Below are positions 50,101 to 62,653 of a stretch of DNA of 64,000 bases, in pieces. This DNA is from Nepenthes gracilis (taxonomy: Eukaryota > Streptophyta > Magnoliopsida > Caryophyllales > Nepenthaceae): contig BSYO01000003.1 in NCBI GenBank assembly GCA_033239525.1, forward strand, positions 1,041,001-1,105,000. The letters run 5' to 3'. The first letter of the stretch is position 1; every line of letters starts with the position of its first letter. The position numbers were made by a program, and so were the translations under genes. The notes under the pieces were generated by a model that was not told the origin of the DNA, did not search any database, and saw nothing but the letters and a program-made list of their open reading frames with translations.

Positions 50101-53100
50101 ATGTCTTCTATTTCTTATTATTTTTGTTATAATTTATTGTTATAATTTTTATCATATTAATATGTTGTGCTGTAAGTTCTATAAATTCTGTTCTTTTGGA
50201 AATCCTAAGACTAATCCTTGAAGATGCCTCGGGATTTACTTCTACATCATATGCAAAATTTACTCCCCAATTGTAGGGAAGAACATGTATTGATTATTTA
50301 GAATCCTGATTGTCCTTTTTCTCTTATTTTTTCTGTTTTGAGAGATTCACAAGGATATTTTCTCCTAGTTGCACAAAGGATGAGCAAGGCTGACAGTACA
50401 ATCAAGGCAAATCAGATTATAAAAGTACTAATTGAGGCAGCCTATAACACATTACACAATTCACACAAGAAGTACAACCAGAAGAACGAAACTCTTAAGG
50501 GTTACTACCAGGAAAAAGCCTCCTGCCCTTGTCTACAATGCATAGCGACCTCATCTTGTTTGCTTCTAGTGAAGCTTCTAGAAATCCGACTGCTACATAG
50601 CAGTGATAGGAACCCAAGCAAGCTGTATAAAGGCGAACAACTCATATAGCAAGCAAGCTTCTAGTTGCCATTTGGCATGAGAAGTTTAATTGGTAGGATT
50701 GTTTTCATGAGAAAATGTTATTCTTGCATGGAATGAAATATTGCTATTTGTGTTGATACTGATATTTCTTAATGCTGTGACAAAAATGGGATATGCTGTC
50801 TTATTTGGGATATATTAGCCTACATTTTCCCATTGTTTCCGATTCTCAAAAAAAAAAAAACAAATTGCATCCAATATGCCCAATATCGGTATATGTTATT
50901 TAATATGGTTGTGACTGATACCATACTGATACAAATATTTTCCTTCATATATTCTTAGCAATATGGTCCATTGGTGATCAAGATCCAAATACAGCAGAAA
51001 CCTTTTTTTCTGGTCAATTTTATTCCCTGCAAATCTGGTTCATTAGAGATCAAGGTCCAATGCCAGCAATCTTTGCTCCTGTCTGTTGACCTACTATTAC
51101 TGTATCTGATGCATGCCTGACATCCATTATTTACCTCTTCATTTACCCAGTAATGCTAGTTATATTTCACTGTTGCACTTATTCAACAAGCATATTTCTG
51201 TGTAGGACCTGAAAGATCCTTGAACATTTTACAGGGAAAGGGAACAACTCGGGAAAAGTTTTTAGTTCTTTTCCATGGAGCTGGTCCTCTAGATCTCTTC
51301 TATCAACAAGGAATGCTGCTGAGTTTGGCAGCCTTGATGAACCTTGCAAGCCTGGAGCTCACTGCATCACGCTTGCAAAACTTTATGCTGAGGAGCAGAG
51401 ACTCTATAAGGCAGTGATGGTAATTACTTAATGTAATTACTTTCCTACATTGATTGCAGTGTTGGTCTAGAATATAAGATGAAATCAAGGGATTATTTGC
51501 AAAGTGGCACAAAATGAAAATACTTAGCTATTACTAGGAATACCTATGCTCAAACTATTTGGCACAGTGTGATGATATTAAAGTCTCTGGGCATATTATG
51601 CCCTGGGTCAGGGTGGCAATAAACATAGCAAGGGAAAAAAGAAATAACGACAACAATGCTGTCAAGGGGCTTACTTTTGATATTTGATTACTAGCCCCTG
51701 CAAGGGTCGTGTAATAGAAAAGAAGAAAAAGCTGTGTAATTCTGGTTGCAACTGTTTTCTGATTCGGATTTATTTTTGTTTGTATTCCTTTTCCTTCCTA
51801 ACTCTTATGAAGACTATTGCAATATCATGTGCAGGAGGAGGAGACCGCAAAGCTTGAGCTTAGGCGGAAGTCATTGATGCTGCAAAAACAAGAAAATGAG
51901 AATGCTGACTGGAACAGGATAGAAAAAACCCGAGTAGCCATTGAAAATTTAGAGTCTGATATATTACGTCTTCAAGAGTTCATAAGCCAAAGTTCTTCAT
52001 CTATACTAGCTTTAATAGACAAGGAGCTGCATCCTCAGTTTGTTGCATTAGTTTCTGGGTAAACTTCTCAATTTTCATTGCTAACGTAAAATGCTCGAGT
52101 GACTCATATGTCTGGAACTTCTTGAAGTTTTTAGCAAATATTGAATAAGATTAGTAACTTTTAAGACATCTAACAGCTTCATCTGTCTTTTCTTTGAAGT
52201 TCCAAATTTTGGTTTCTGAAAATTGCATCCTAGATGCAACATTGGAATGAAATTGCAGTTTAATTCCATGAAATCAATCTTCGGTTATTGCATGTGAAGA
52301 CTTGATGCTCGAATTCTTTCGGTAAAACTGAACACTTTCCAACTGTCATGACAGACACTCAGAGTTGGATAAAAAATCTCCAGCCAACTCAATCATTAAT
52401 AATGTGCTGTGCTGTGCTGTGCTATGCTGTGTGTCTCTGTGCTCTGTGTGTGTGTGTGTCTGCGTGCATTTTTTGTGTATCTTTTATTTGTAGTCTATGC
52501 TTCTGCCTTTCTGAGTAACATTGAAGGCGAATTATTCTCACTGGTAAGGCAAAGTGATGGTTCTCCAGAAGGTCTAATAGTTGTTCTGACTGAAAAGAGT
52601 TTGAACCAAAAAGGTGAAACATTTTGATAATGAAGAAAACTGGAACTGTATATGTTGGTCAAAAAGTTATAACCCCTGAAAATAGATGTTCCGATCCATT
52701 GCTCAAATCTTCCCACAATGTGGATGAAAGAATTACAGACCTGTTGAATTATTTGTATTTTCACACCTATTAGGTCCTAAATCTGCACTGGTCAATTTAA
52801 ATCATCTTCCTGTTTTCACTTGGGCAACTTGATGAAGCAAGGAACGGGGATCTATTCTTGGGAATTCGTGAAAAGACTGGTCTTGTGTAAGTGGTAATAT
52901 CTCTTTGGCTCTGTTAAATATCAAAAGAATGGCAGAAATTGAATCTTTTATCATAAAAAATTCCATAAATCAGAATTCTGCTTGTGGCCTATTGAAAGGA
53001 AAAAAAATGGAGTGCATGGAACAGAACAGAAGTCAGAGGTCGGGAAAGAGGTAAGGAAAGGCTGGCATGGGAAACTAGGAAGGTAACAATAGAAGAAAAA

Positions 53101-56100
53101 GAGAACCTACCCTTGCTTTTGTTTTCATGTTCTATTAATCAATTGAATTTGTTGAATAAGTAGTAGTTTAATCATAGAAAATTTGATATTCATCAATACA
53201 AATTATAAATTCTAATTATTGAGGTTTAGAAATTCGAGTAAGTGCTGTCTTTTTTCTGATTGTCATGGAAAGAAGAGCATATTCCAACACAACACCAAGA
53301 GGTGTCAATGTACAAATATATCACCCTACCTTGCATAATGCCCAAAACAAAAATAGTGAATATAAGCTTCTCAAGTTCCCCATCCTTGTGCCATTCCCTA
53401 CTTGTTTCCAGCTTCCTACCTTTGTGGGCATTTGTTTCATTAAATAAATGCTTCTACTAAAAAGTATAAGTCTTAGCATAATAGTAAGGTTATTTAACTG
53501 TGATATAGAGATGTGTTCAAATCATTAAAACAAATTCTGTGCACTGTAGGGGTAAAGCTGTGAACACCTGATCCTTATTGGACAGCTCAATGTTGAAGCT
53601 TTGTGCACCTGGTCACCCTTTTAAAAAAGTGCTTTGCTTTGATTGTGAAGAACAAAAACGGAATACGTGGAACACATTCTTTGGAAAGATACTTTTAGTA
53701 GCTTTTGTTTCATCAAATAAGTGCTTTGGTTTCTCTCTTGTGATAAATATTCAGAATGAGTGGTTGAGTTCAACTGTGATGGATTTGTTGGTACATTGAC
53801 ACTAATGCTCAATGAGGGAGGGAATTTTGTTAGGTATATTATGTGTTGACTTATTCCGTAATTGAGTTTAGTTGGTAGTTAGCGTATTATTTAATGTCAT
53901 GAAGATCTATATCAGATTTACGCTCAATATTTGCTAATGTGTGACTCTCAATATCCATGCCTGCCTTGTGCCTGAGCTGCGCATGAGTACCTTTTCCAGA
54001 ATGCCCATGCTTGAAGTGCGCCCGAGCCGTGCGCAAGTCCCCTTTCCAGATTGCTTGTGCTTGACGTGCGCCCGAGACACGCACAAGTGCCCTTTCTATA
54101 TTGTGCACGCTTGAGGTGTGCTTGAGGCACACACGAGCGCTAGGTTGCGAAGCCATGCGGTCCTTATGCATGCCTGCTGAGCGCCCAGTCGGCATTCAAG
54201 CGTTGGGGCGCGGACCCAATGTGGGCTTGACACACGCCTGAGCAGCGCTCAAGTGTTGAAGCGCACATTTCTTAATTGCTGTATTTTTTGATCTAATTTC
54301 GAACTCCTAGATATATCTACCTTCCACTTCTTATGAAGCAACTTTTGGTGATATATTGCTCATGGTGGCTCAACTAAAACTTCTATCTTTAAAACTCATA
54401 AAAGGGCTCCCTTTTGAGAAAATTCTTCCTCAATCATTGAGTTTCATTCCTAAGATTTTCTTACTTCATATACTTTGTCATACATACCTTTTCCTGCCTG
54501 TTGACCTTCGTATGAGACATTGGGATCCAGTGGTGTGAAAATTTCACTGCTCGTAAAGCAAGATTGACAAGAAGATCAAAAGGTATCTGATTTTATTGCT
54601 GAAGATAAATTCTAGAAGTTCCTTAGTAGGGATCACAAGTCGAAAATAAGTCAGTTAAGTTAGTACGTCTGTATTATCCGGTCTGTAAGTTGATTTTCTC
54701 AGTCCATTATTTTTACTAGCCGTAGAAGTTCGGAGGGTTTTACTCGATAAATTTCTCACTAAGATCATGTATTGGTTATTGTTGTTTATTGTGCTTACTA
54801 TTTATATTCTTTTGATTGTTAAATTTATTTAGATCTGAATATATTTTATGTATATTATATATTCATATGCTTTTTTATTCCAAAACAAGTTGTGATTAGG
54901 GACTCCCTAGTCTATTTCAAATTTCATTTGGATCAAATAGATAGATTTCTTATATATGTCAAGCTAACCCTTTGCATTCTTGTTACCACTTGGGGGGCCT
55001 ATGCCCCATAGAAGTGATGCCTTGAGCCACTCTGGAAGTTTGCTTCTTTTCCCTTCACCTAAGTTAGATACCAGCTGCCCAAAGCCAATCCAATGCAATA
55101 GTGAAGCTTTGTAGGGCTTACTTCGAGGTGCTAGTTACTATTTAAATGGTGGATTTAAGAAAAATGAAGAAATAAGATGTATTGGCAGATCCCAAGGATT
55201 GTATGCTTAAGTGCAGACTCCTAGTACATTTACTTGTTGAGAAGCCAACAATTTCTTCCCATAAAAGTCTACAAAAAAGGCTTAAATGATGATTCTTTGG
55301 TAGAGGCTGTCTTCTTTGTGGAAGGCCATTTATAGAGGAATATGATGTTCTGACATTTGTTTTTTGGAAGAGGGAGGATAGATGCCAATCACTCTTATCA
55401 TTCAAATATAGTTAGATTACCATATTGTTGTAAAATATGGGATCTTTCTCTATTGGCTATGTTCTTGTAGGATAATTCTGTGTACCATAACAAAATCTTC
55501 CCAACATTTCCCAAAATGAAGGCAATGTTTGCCTGAACTTGGTCATGAATTTCAGATCAAGTCTTGATGGGATGATTTTGATTAGCGCTGTGTTTGGCAT
55601 TAGAAGATTCTTGTGTTTGCAATTGTCATTGATGAATGTGATTTCTGATCTATTTACAGGCTGATGCACATGTGGAGAACAATGTTTCAGTGTCATCAAG
55701 TTCAGCACCATATCTCCCAGCAATTGAATCATCTTAGCAGTCATCATAGCACAGACCTCACTACTGGTGAATACCATTGCGAAGCTACAGTTCAACTTGA
55801 GAGTGAGGTTAGTTTCTGGTATAATAGCTTATGCAGACTCGCAAAGTCTCAAAGAGAATATGTAAGAGCCCTATTCAGGTGGATTCAACTCACTGACAGC
55901 CTTTTGGTTGACGTTCGACAAAATGATTGCGCATCTGCAATTCGTGCTGTCTGTGAAGAATGGAAGCTTGCTGTTGACAGGCTATCTGAAAAGGTATTAT
56001 TGCCGGAATTCAAATTTACTGCCTTTTAAACTTGAAAATCAGCTGAACCTTTTTTTTTTTTTTTTGTGTGTGTCCAGCACAAAGAGATATTCAAATTTAC

Positions 56101-57304
56101 CTTTAAACTTGAAAATCACTTTTGGATGAACTGATTTATCATTGTCTAAGCAAGCGTGGTGTGTTATGTTGTTACTATATGATATTGTTTGAGTTGATGA
56201 AGCTAGAGCAGGTTCAAAAATCGTATTTGCAGAGAGAGGCTTTAGAATTTGAAACATATAAAGGTTCAAATGCAAGTAGAAGTGACATAAAACGAGTGAA
56301 ATATAATTTTACATACTGGGCAGGGTAATGAAAATATTATTAGAAGCTGTCATTTTGATATCTTGCATCCACATTTCAGGAAAATGAGGAAATTTTAATA
56401 TTTATTGTTCTAGGTTGAGGTAAATTTAATCAAAAGAGAGAGATGCATGTGTTACGTGACTGCCAAATTCCTCCAAATTGAAGTATTAGACTACTAATTA
56501 TAAGATGACTAAAACATGCTATCTTATATATATATATATATATATATATATCTTAAGGTGACTAAATAACGAAGTAAACTAAAAAATTTTGTAGTTGCCA
56601 TAAGAATGTCATGGTGAGTCTTGGCGTACTGAAAATGAACATGTTGTATGTTTGAAGTAGCACTTGGACATTTAGAGCTATGTAAGTTACACAGCATAAA
56701 GGATATCACGGCACTTCATTGGATGTTACCTCACATTTTGCAATGTGTGTATTGTTAGATCCTCAATTCTCATGGGGAGCTGACCAAATAAATGGTTTTC
56801 ACACCGTTTTACTATTCCCAAGTCTATCTCAATTATATTTATTCCAAATGGAGGATCACCAGCCAATTAACAGGTAGCATTGGAGGCCATAAAGAGATTT
56901 CTATCGGTCATCCATTCGATGATCTCACAGCAGCAGGAAGAATGCAGCCTGAAGAAGAAATCTGATAAGATGGAGAAAAGATTGCTAAAGAAACTGAACT
57001 CTCTCAGGAAATGGAGATGAAGCTTCAATTGGGGGTGGAGGTGGCTGTGGACGCTACTTTTTCTGATATGAGCCCCAAGCATCCACTTAGTGTGAAGCGT
57101 GCGAAAATAGAGAACTTGAAGATACAATATGAGAATGAGAAGGCCAAGCATTTAAACGCCATTCAGGTCAGTCGTGCCATGACCTTAAACAGCCTCAAGA
57201 CCTGCCTTCCTGAGGTCTTCCAGGCATTAATGGGATACTCAGGTGCCTGTGCCCAATCTTTTGATGCCCTTCTCTCTCTTTCTCATGTTCAACAATCACT
57301 TTGA
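47165..57304 (+). CDS. DUF630/DUF632 protein (NRG2/APSR1-like), frameshifted in the last exon
   Basis: Exons are 47165-47945, 51235-51419, 51835-52058, 55660-55993 and 56874 onward, all GT-AG with agreeing phases. The protein begins MGCAAS (N-myristoylation signal, so membrane-linked) in DUF630. A proline-rich stretch follows (residues 73-89), then an acidic middle. DUF632 has KPGAHCITLAKLYAEEQRLY, LMHMWRTMFQCHQVQ, SQREYVRALFRWIQLTD and HPLSVKRAK. In exon 5 the frame runs into TGA at 57018-57020, giving about 556 aa. The next frame from about 57005 continues the conserved family sequence to a stop at 57302-57304, which would give about 651 aa. One base therefore seems missing near 57003-57005. 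Related proteins act in nitrate or phosphate responses and leaf shape; the molecular role is poorly known. Introns 1 (3.3 kb) and 3 (3.6 kb) are long; I see no gene in them. Confidence 0.9.
52394..52460. repeat. GTGCT and GT simple repeats in intron 3
   Basis: A short GTGCT pentamer run (about 52402-52430) is followed by a GT run (about 52445-52459). It lies in the third intron of the DUF630/DUF632 gene. Small open frames here are low-complexity artefacts. Confidence 0.8.
53466..53633 (+). mobile_element. Au-like SINE in intron 3 of the DUF630/DUF632 gene
   Basis: A tRNA-like head has an A-box-like TAGCATAATAGTAAGG and a B-box-like TGTTCAAATC (about 53515). The body follows: TGTGCACTGTAGGGGTAAAG (53538-53557), CTGATCCTTATTGGACAGC and TTTGTGCACCTGGTCACCC, ending in a T-run. 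Order and spacing fit plant Au-type SINEs as I remember them; such elements are copied by a LINE's reverse transcriptase. Ends are approximate. Confidence 0.65.
53828..54990. mobile_element. Possible LTR fragment within intron 3
   Basis: The stretch from TGTTAGGTATATT (53828) holds a GC-rich block of GCGCCCGAG-type sequence (53950-54270), then AT-rich sequence. It stands out sharply in base composition from the rest of the intron and resembles the GCGCC-rich part of the block at 10680-10990. No right-hand end, target-site duplication or internal domain could be placed. Confidence 0.3.
53951..54150. repeat. 50-bp GC-rich tandem repeat, four copies
   Basis: Units are 53951-54000, 54001-54050, 54051-54100 and 54101-54150. 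The first three end in CTTTTCCAGA, CCTTTCCAGA and CCTTTCTATA at exactly 50-bp spacing. Each unit contains GCTTGA-GTGCGCCCGAG followed by its near inverse (GTGCGCAAG, ACGCACAAG), so each can form a hairpin. The fourth is diverged at its end. There are no spacers, so this is not a CRISPR array. Confidence 0.9.
56523..56552. repeat. (TA)n microsatellite in intron 4 of the DUF630/DUF632 gene
   Basis: About 14 TA units, in the intron between exons 4 and 5. It is the only notable feature in that intron apart from a T-run near 56050. Confidence 0.9.
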
Positions 57305-58009
57305 CGCAAGTTTTATTTAGCAGGTTTGATGTTTAGCTAATCGTATTCATTATGCATCACACGATTGTGTACTCTGTATTTGTAGATGCATTTTTCCTTT
57401 GAAAGAACAAACTAGGTTGAAGGCTCGTTGGTCAAATAGTTTGCGATCGAAAGACGTGATAAACTATGTTTTTGATCTTGTTCTTGTTTTGGTTTTTGCT
57501 GGTTGCCTGAGGGCCGCTCTGCAAACTATGTGCTCGGTAAACTACCAAACCAATGTTGGATTGATGCTAAATTATACCAATGTTGACTAACCTTAATGAC
57601 AATCAGCAAATCGATACAGCTTGTTCTTGTGTAGATCCTGTTTCAGTCTAGCAGGTCTCCCTGTGACCCATGTTGGCCATCATGGGTTCCCCGCACAAAC
57701 AATGGTATCAGTTTGATTTCGATGTGGCTTCATGGATACATTGGTTTCCTCGGAACTCTCTCACCCGGCGAAGCAGTTACTGCTCGTGAAGCCTGAGAGC
57801 GTCTTCACTGATCACATACAAATCAAGCATTGGTGCATTCTCTGTAACTTGAGGATTTTTACAGAATCATCAACAGAGATCTTTCAGTTAACACGCCTAC
57901 TGAAACTCAAATCCATCTCGATTCAATTGTCGGTATCAGTTGGCTTGCCAGTTGCTTCCACAGACCTTGATAAAAGTTAAATAATGATTTATCTAAAATA
58001 TTGATGCGT
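57305..58009. other. 3' flank of the DUF630/DUF632 gene
   Basis: Presumed 3' UTR at first, then mixed sequence. CAATGGTATCAG at 57701-57712 resembles the start of a plant retrotransposon primer-binding site but has no element around it that I can define. No gene seen. Confidence 0.4.
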
Positions 58010-59150
58010 ACCTGGATCCGATTTTGAACAGATTCAGATTCGTCTGGATAGCTCGACCTGGCTTCGTTTACTGAGTCTGAATCCTGCACACCACCAAAGT
58101 GAACGAGAGGTCAGTGTGTCGACGGGATGCTGTCCCACCGAAAATACTTCGACGTTCAAGTCAGTAAAAGCCTTCTAAGCAAGGAATGTAAATTGGAAAG
58201 CAAAAGAGAGAGATGGTAGGATGGTCGGGAGTGTTGGCTTATTGAGAATGTGAGCTCTCGTTTTCTGCTCACAGAGAGCGTAAGGAAACGACGTCACGAA
58301 AGCGTGGAAGTTTTAGGGAACGATTCTCAGAAAGTTGAAAAGGTCTCCTGGAATCTGGAGGCCTTTGGTGGGATTGGAGGACAAACGCTTGTGTAGAGAG
58401 AAAGAGAAGATGAGCCTCTGTTTAAGCTCTGATAGCATTTGTGGGTGAGACTGTAGGAAGTTTTTCAGGAAGCTGGTTCTCAGTGTTCTTAGGCAGACAA
58501 GTTAGAGAGTGAGCAAGAGAGCTTCTATTTCTGAGTAAGCTTTCGTGTTTGTTCGTGAGTTTGTGTGTCTGAGAATGTATGTGTCTTCCAGAACGAAGAC
58601 CTCAAGCTTTTATGGACAGCAGGAGAGCCACCATTTCTAGACAAGGTGGCGTGTTCTTCCTGAACTGGCAATGGCGGCCTTCTCAGAGTTGGTGAGCTTT
58701 GACAGTCGTGATTTGATGGATCTTTTTTCTGCTGAATAGTGTAACGGATATTCAAATTGTTTTAGCTCTTTGTGACCGTTTTGACTCCAACGGTGACACT
58801 GACTTCATTGCCGTCTTTTTGGAGAAGATCAGCTTTTAGGAAAGTAGGTGATTATGAAATGATCGTTACTTTTCATGCACGAGTCCTCTTGCCAATTTGG
58901 GCCTGGGCCGTAATAGATTTAAAGCCTTTCTGGGCCAGCTGTTACAGTACATCCAATCAACGCTCGAGTTGACCATCTGTACGCGAGTTGGTCGCTTGTT
59001 GGTGTCTCGACGGTCAACGCTGTGGTTAACCGTCTTAGGCCTTTCACAGTTTTGGAGTCTCCGTTCTCTCTGTTGGTAGATTATTTGAGTTGACCATCAG
59101 GTGAGCTATTTGGGCTTTTTGATTGTGCTAGCATTTGGGCCTATATTATG
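58010..59150. mobile_element. LTR-like retroelement remnant
   Basis: Sequence around 58085-58170 (CGAGAGGTCAGTG, then GACGTTCAAGTCAGTAAAAG) resembles the promoter/leader part of plant LTRs as I recall them. It is followed by GC-richer sequence to about 59140 (GGGCCTGGGCC, TTGACCATC repeats). No coding domains, clean ends or target-site duplication were found. Several short open frames here match nothing. Confidence 0.4.
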
Positions 59151-60678
59151 GTATACCCATCAAATATGATCATAGATATATGCATCTTTTATCCTGTTTA
59201 TATTTCATAATGTCAAGAGTCTTACATAATAAATCTGTTTTTTTGGTTGAGAGTTCAAAGTAAAAGGTGGAGTGAAAAAAAAAAAGGAATGAAGGAAAGG
59301 GTGTTTGATTAGAAATATAAAGAAAAACAATATTTATAACTTATTAGAAAGGACTTGCATATGTTATTACTTAAGCATTATTTGAAGGGGGGATTGAAGG
59401 GAAATAAGATGTACGAAGCTAATTTGAGGTGGGCTATATTATGCTAGATTCAATTTTCATCATGTTAATGTTTAATTGACGTAAAATACTTCAGATTCTA
59501 CAAAAGGAAATGCTTAATAATATTTTTAAAAAACAATAAGGCTATGTACATACTGTTTTTATGACTATGGCGGAGAAATTAATTGTAGATACAAATTATT
59601 TGGATGTGGGAAATTGGCATAGAATTTAGAACTAATAGTAAAATTTTATGCTCTGTTTCAATTCAGTTGTCTGATATTTGCTTATGATTATAATTTCATC
59701 TTAACATTTTGATTATTTAGAATTCAAATACAATATGGAATAATTATTTTATAATTTTAAATATCATGGTTAACACTATTTACTAACAAGAAATGATCAA
59801 AAGTGGACCTACGTTAGGCCAAACTTGAAGAATATTTGCATATTATTTTGGTTGAATTGAGCTACGTTGTTTGGACCAGAACATCTTTTAATGGCTGTAA
59901 ATCATGGGATGGCGGTCATTTTTATGTTTTATTTTTAAAGGAAAAAATCAACATAGTAATATTATTAAGAATTAAAAGTAAAAATTTATATAAATATTTC
60001 CAAATCAAATACTAAAGTAGGAAGTTATAAATAATAAAAGATAGTTAAAAAGGGTTGGGTCAATCTTTTAATTTTAATTGTTATTATATCATTCTGAAAA
60101 TCTAACCAGGGTTAAAATCTATTCTTCAGTCAAAATTATGTCTATTATGCAATCAACCAACAAATTTAAACTCTACCACAATATAATTTTAATGATTAGT
60201 TATAATATTGTAATTTAGAAGGACCGTAACACTTTTAATAATTTTTTAATTACAGAAAAAAAAAAATACGTTTTTATATCGACAAACTGGTGGCACCGAG
60301 GTGAAACGACAGCACTAGGATTGCTGGGCGACTCCATAGCTGCCTGAAAAGTTCAAAAAGCCCAGCAGTCAAATAGCCCCTCTCCCCCTGTATCAACCTT
60401 AATTACTGATCGGTATCCGTACCGTGACATTGTTTAATGCTGAATAAAAATTTTAAAAGAAGAAAAAGGACATTATTACTTAGTGAAGAAACGTCTGATT
60501 CTTCAGGTATCCCCTGCTCCCGCATGGAGAAGTAATACGTCCTCCCAGTGCTTCTGTGGGTGTGGCTGAGGCGCAGGGGAAGAAGGGCGGGAGAGAGAAA
60601 GGATTTCTTAAGTCGTCTTGTTTTTGCTTGTGCTTTGTGGCTTCCCTTTGCCAGTTGCATTTTCCCTTCTGAGCTATC
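59151..60678. other. AT-rich DNA and promoter of the X8 gene
   Basis: 59.15-60.28 kb is AT-rich with no features. From about 60.29 kb GC content rises, and CT-rich sequence (60377-60392) precedes the X8 gene, a likely promoter/leader. No TATA box was fixed. Minus-strand frames at 60403-60680 are antisense to the leader and unsupported. Confidence 0.45.
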
Positions 60679-62653
60679 ATGGGAAAGAGGATGTGGTTTT
60701 TTCGGTGTCTGTTGATGTTGATAATGGAATGTTATGTGGGTATGCTTCTCAATCTTCCTGGGTTTTATTCATTTCTTTCTTGGTTGGTTCGTTTTGATTT
60801 ATATTTGCTGATTTATGCCTTATATTAGCAGTATTGTCGTATGTTTGCTGCATATTGATGTTTCCTTTGGCCTTCTAGTGTCATGAGTACACATATCGCT
60901 CTTCTGTTTCAACCACCGTTTCTGTACAGATTAGAAATCCTCCCCTGTTCTCACTGGGAAAAGAAGAGAGATCGGAAATCAGTTTCATGGCCGACTGACA
61001 TCAAAAGGAGAGGAAAAAAAAGCAATTATGAAAATTAGAAAATGGTGATGTAATTGTTCGTATCTTACTGATGATAATGCTGTCATTTATGTACCTATCG
61101 TTCCTACGACATGAACATTAGAAAATAGAGGAGGTTTGCTAGCTCGGCTCCCCAAATTTCATTATGAAAATATCATAAGATTTCGGCTAAGCCTACACCA
61201 AATCCTGAAGGAAGCGTTTATTTTCGTCCGTAGTCCCCGCCATCCTCTCTGGCAAAGCAGACCCGCGCAAACAGAGTGGGAAAGCCTACGTACGTAATAA
61301 TTTGCTACTGAGACGTGAAAGGACCAAAAGCAGTAGCAAACACAGCCGGGCGCCTGCATCTTCCCTTGTCCCGCGTTTTTATTCTGTCAAATGATTTGTT
61401 GATCGACTGGATTAATCTTGTAGCTTTCACCCCGGAGGCTGCAGCGGTGCAAGAGAAGGCAGACGCATCGGTTCCGGCCACGACGTGGTCGCCCCCGGAG
61501 GGGAATACGACGTTCGTCGATGGGACAACGTGGTGTGTTGCTCTTGCTGGGGTCTCCCAAGTAGATCTGCAGATTGCATTGGACTGGGCTTGTGGGCCGG
61601 GGGCCGCGGACTGCGGCCCTATCCAAGTCGGCGGATCGTGTTTTGATCCGGATACGCTGTTATCTCATGCCTCCTATGCTTTTAATACCTACTACCAACA
61701 GAATGGGAATTCCGATATTGCCTGCAACTTCGGAGGGACAGCCAAAATGACAAAGGAGGACCCCAGTAAGTTACTTCGAGCTTGTTAATTTGCATCACCA
61801 ACATGCATTCTCTTAGCGTAGAATCGGGGTAGGGGCAAACGTGCAACTTCAATTTTCCTCGGGAACTTTGATTGGTTTCCCGTTTCTCAATTTGTTATTT
61901 CTTAAAATGGTATTAGAAACCTGTGGATCAAATGGCCTTTAGTTAGTTCAATTCATAAAATTTCAATTCCTTTTTGATTACTTGAGCATATACTTTTCGT
62001 AATAAAAATGGGGTATTTGCTTGAGTAGGTGTATTAAAGTATAAAGGACCTTCGTCCAAGAACTTCTAGATTTTAGACGTGTTAGTTTCATGACAGCCAG
62101 TAATTAGACTTAAAGAGTCGAGTATTTTTACGAAAGGGAGATCTGCTTTTTAAGTATGGCAGACTGAACATGGATTCAGTGATAAGTCCATGAACTACGC
62201 GAACAGGTAAGTCCATGAGATGCCCTAATTCCTACCGAGATTTACATTTGAGTTAAAATCCCCGAGCCCGTTAAAATCTCGAGCTCGCACTATCGTGTGT
62301 AGTGTTCGTGTATAAGATGGGTACGTAGTACGAGGAGAACCTAACAGCTAATAATAAAATATGTAAAATTGGCTTTTTCTTTTTGGTGATTTGCTGCAGG
62401 CTATGGAAAATGCGTGTATGCTGCCTCTGGGTAAGTTAAATATATTATAGATTACGCATTTCCAGCTCCGCCTCCATGGATGTACATGCAGGTTTTGTCG
62501 GAGACTAACAGCGTGTCCTCTTTAATGAATTGGCCGTGCAATTTTCTCAGGCTTGCAAGCTCAGCGCCGGCGATGCGAGCAGATAGAAGAAGGGATGTTG
62601 TTATGTGGTGGAATTTCAGCAGTTTCTTATTTCTTTTGTATCTGGGAGGTTGA
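60679..62653 (+). CDS. X8 (CBM43) domain protein, probable GPI-anchored callose binder
   Basis: Exons are 60679-60739, 61424-61765, 62400-62430 and 62551-62653, all GT-AG with agreeing phases, giving 178 aa. Exon 1 is a signal peptide (MGKRMWFFRCLLMLIMECYV). The X8 domain (about 57-145) keeps all six conserved cysteines, in TWCVA, DWACG, DCGPI, GSCFDP, IACNFGG and GKCVY; the last lies in the tiny 31-base exon 3. Exon 4 encodes a basic stretch and a hydrophobic end (FSSFLFLLYLGG), as expected for a GPI-attachment signal. X8 proteins bind beta-1,3-glucan (callose); the PDCB group acts at plasmodesmata. There is no glycosyl hydrolase domain, so it is a stand-alone X8 protein. An omega site was not assigned. 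Confidence 0.92.

Noticed and set aside
53951..54150. CRISPR-like direct repeats
   Set aside because: The units are contiguous with no unique spacers, and the genome is a plant; it is a tandem minisatellite.
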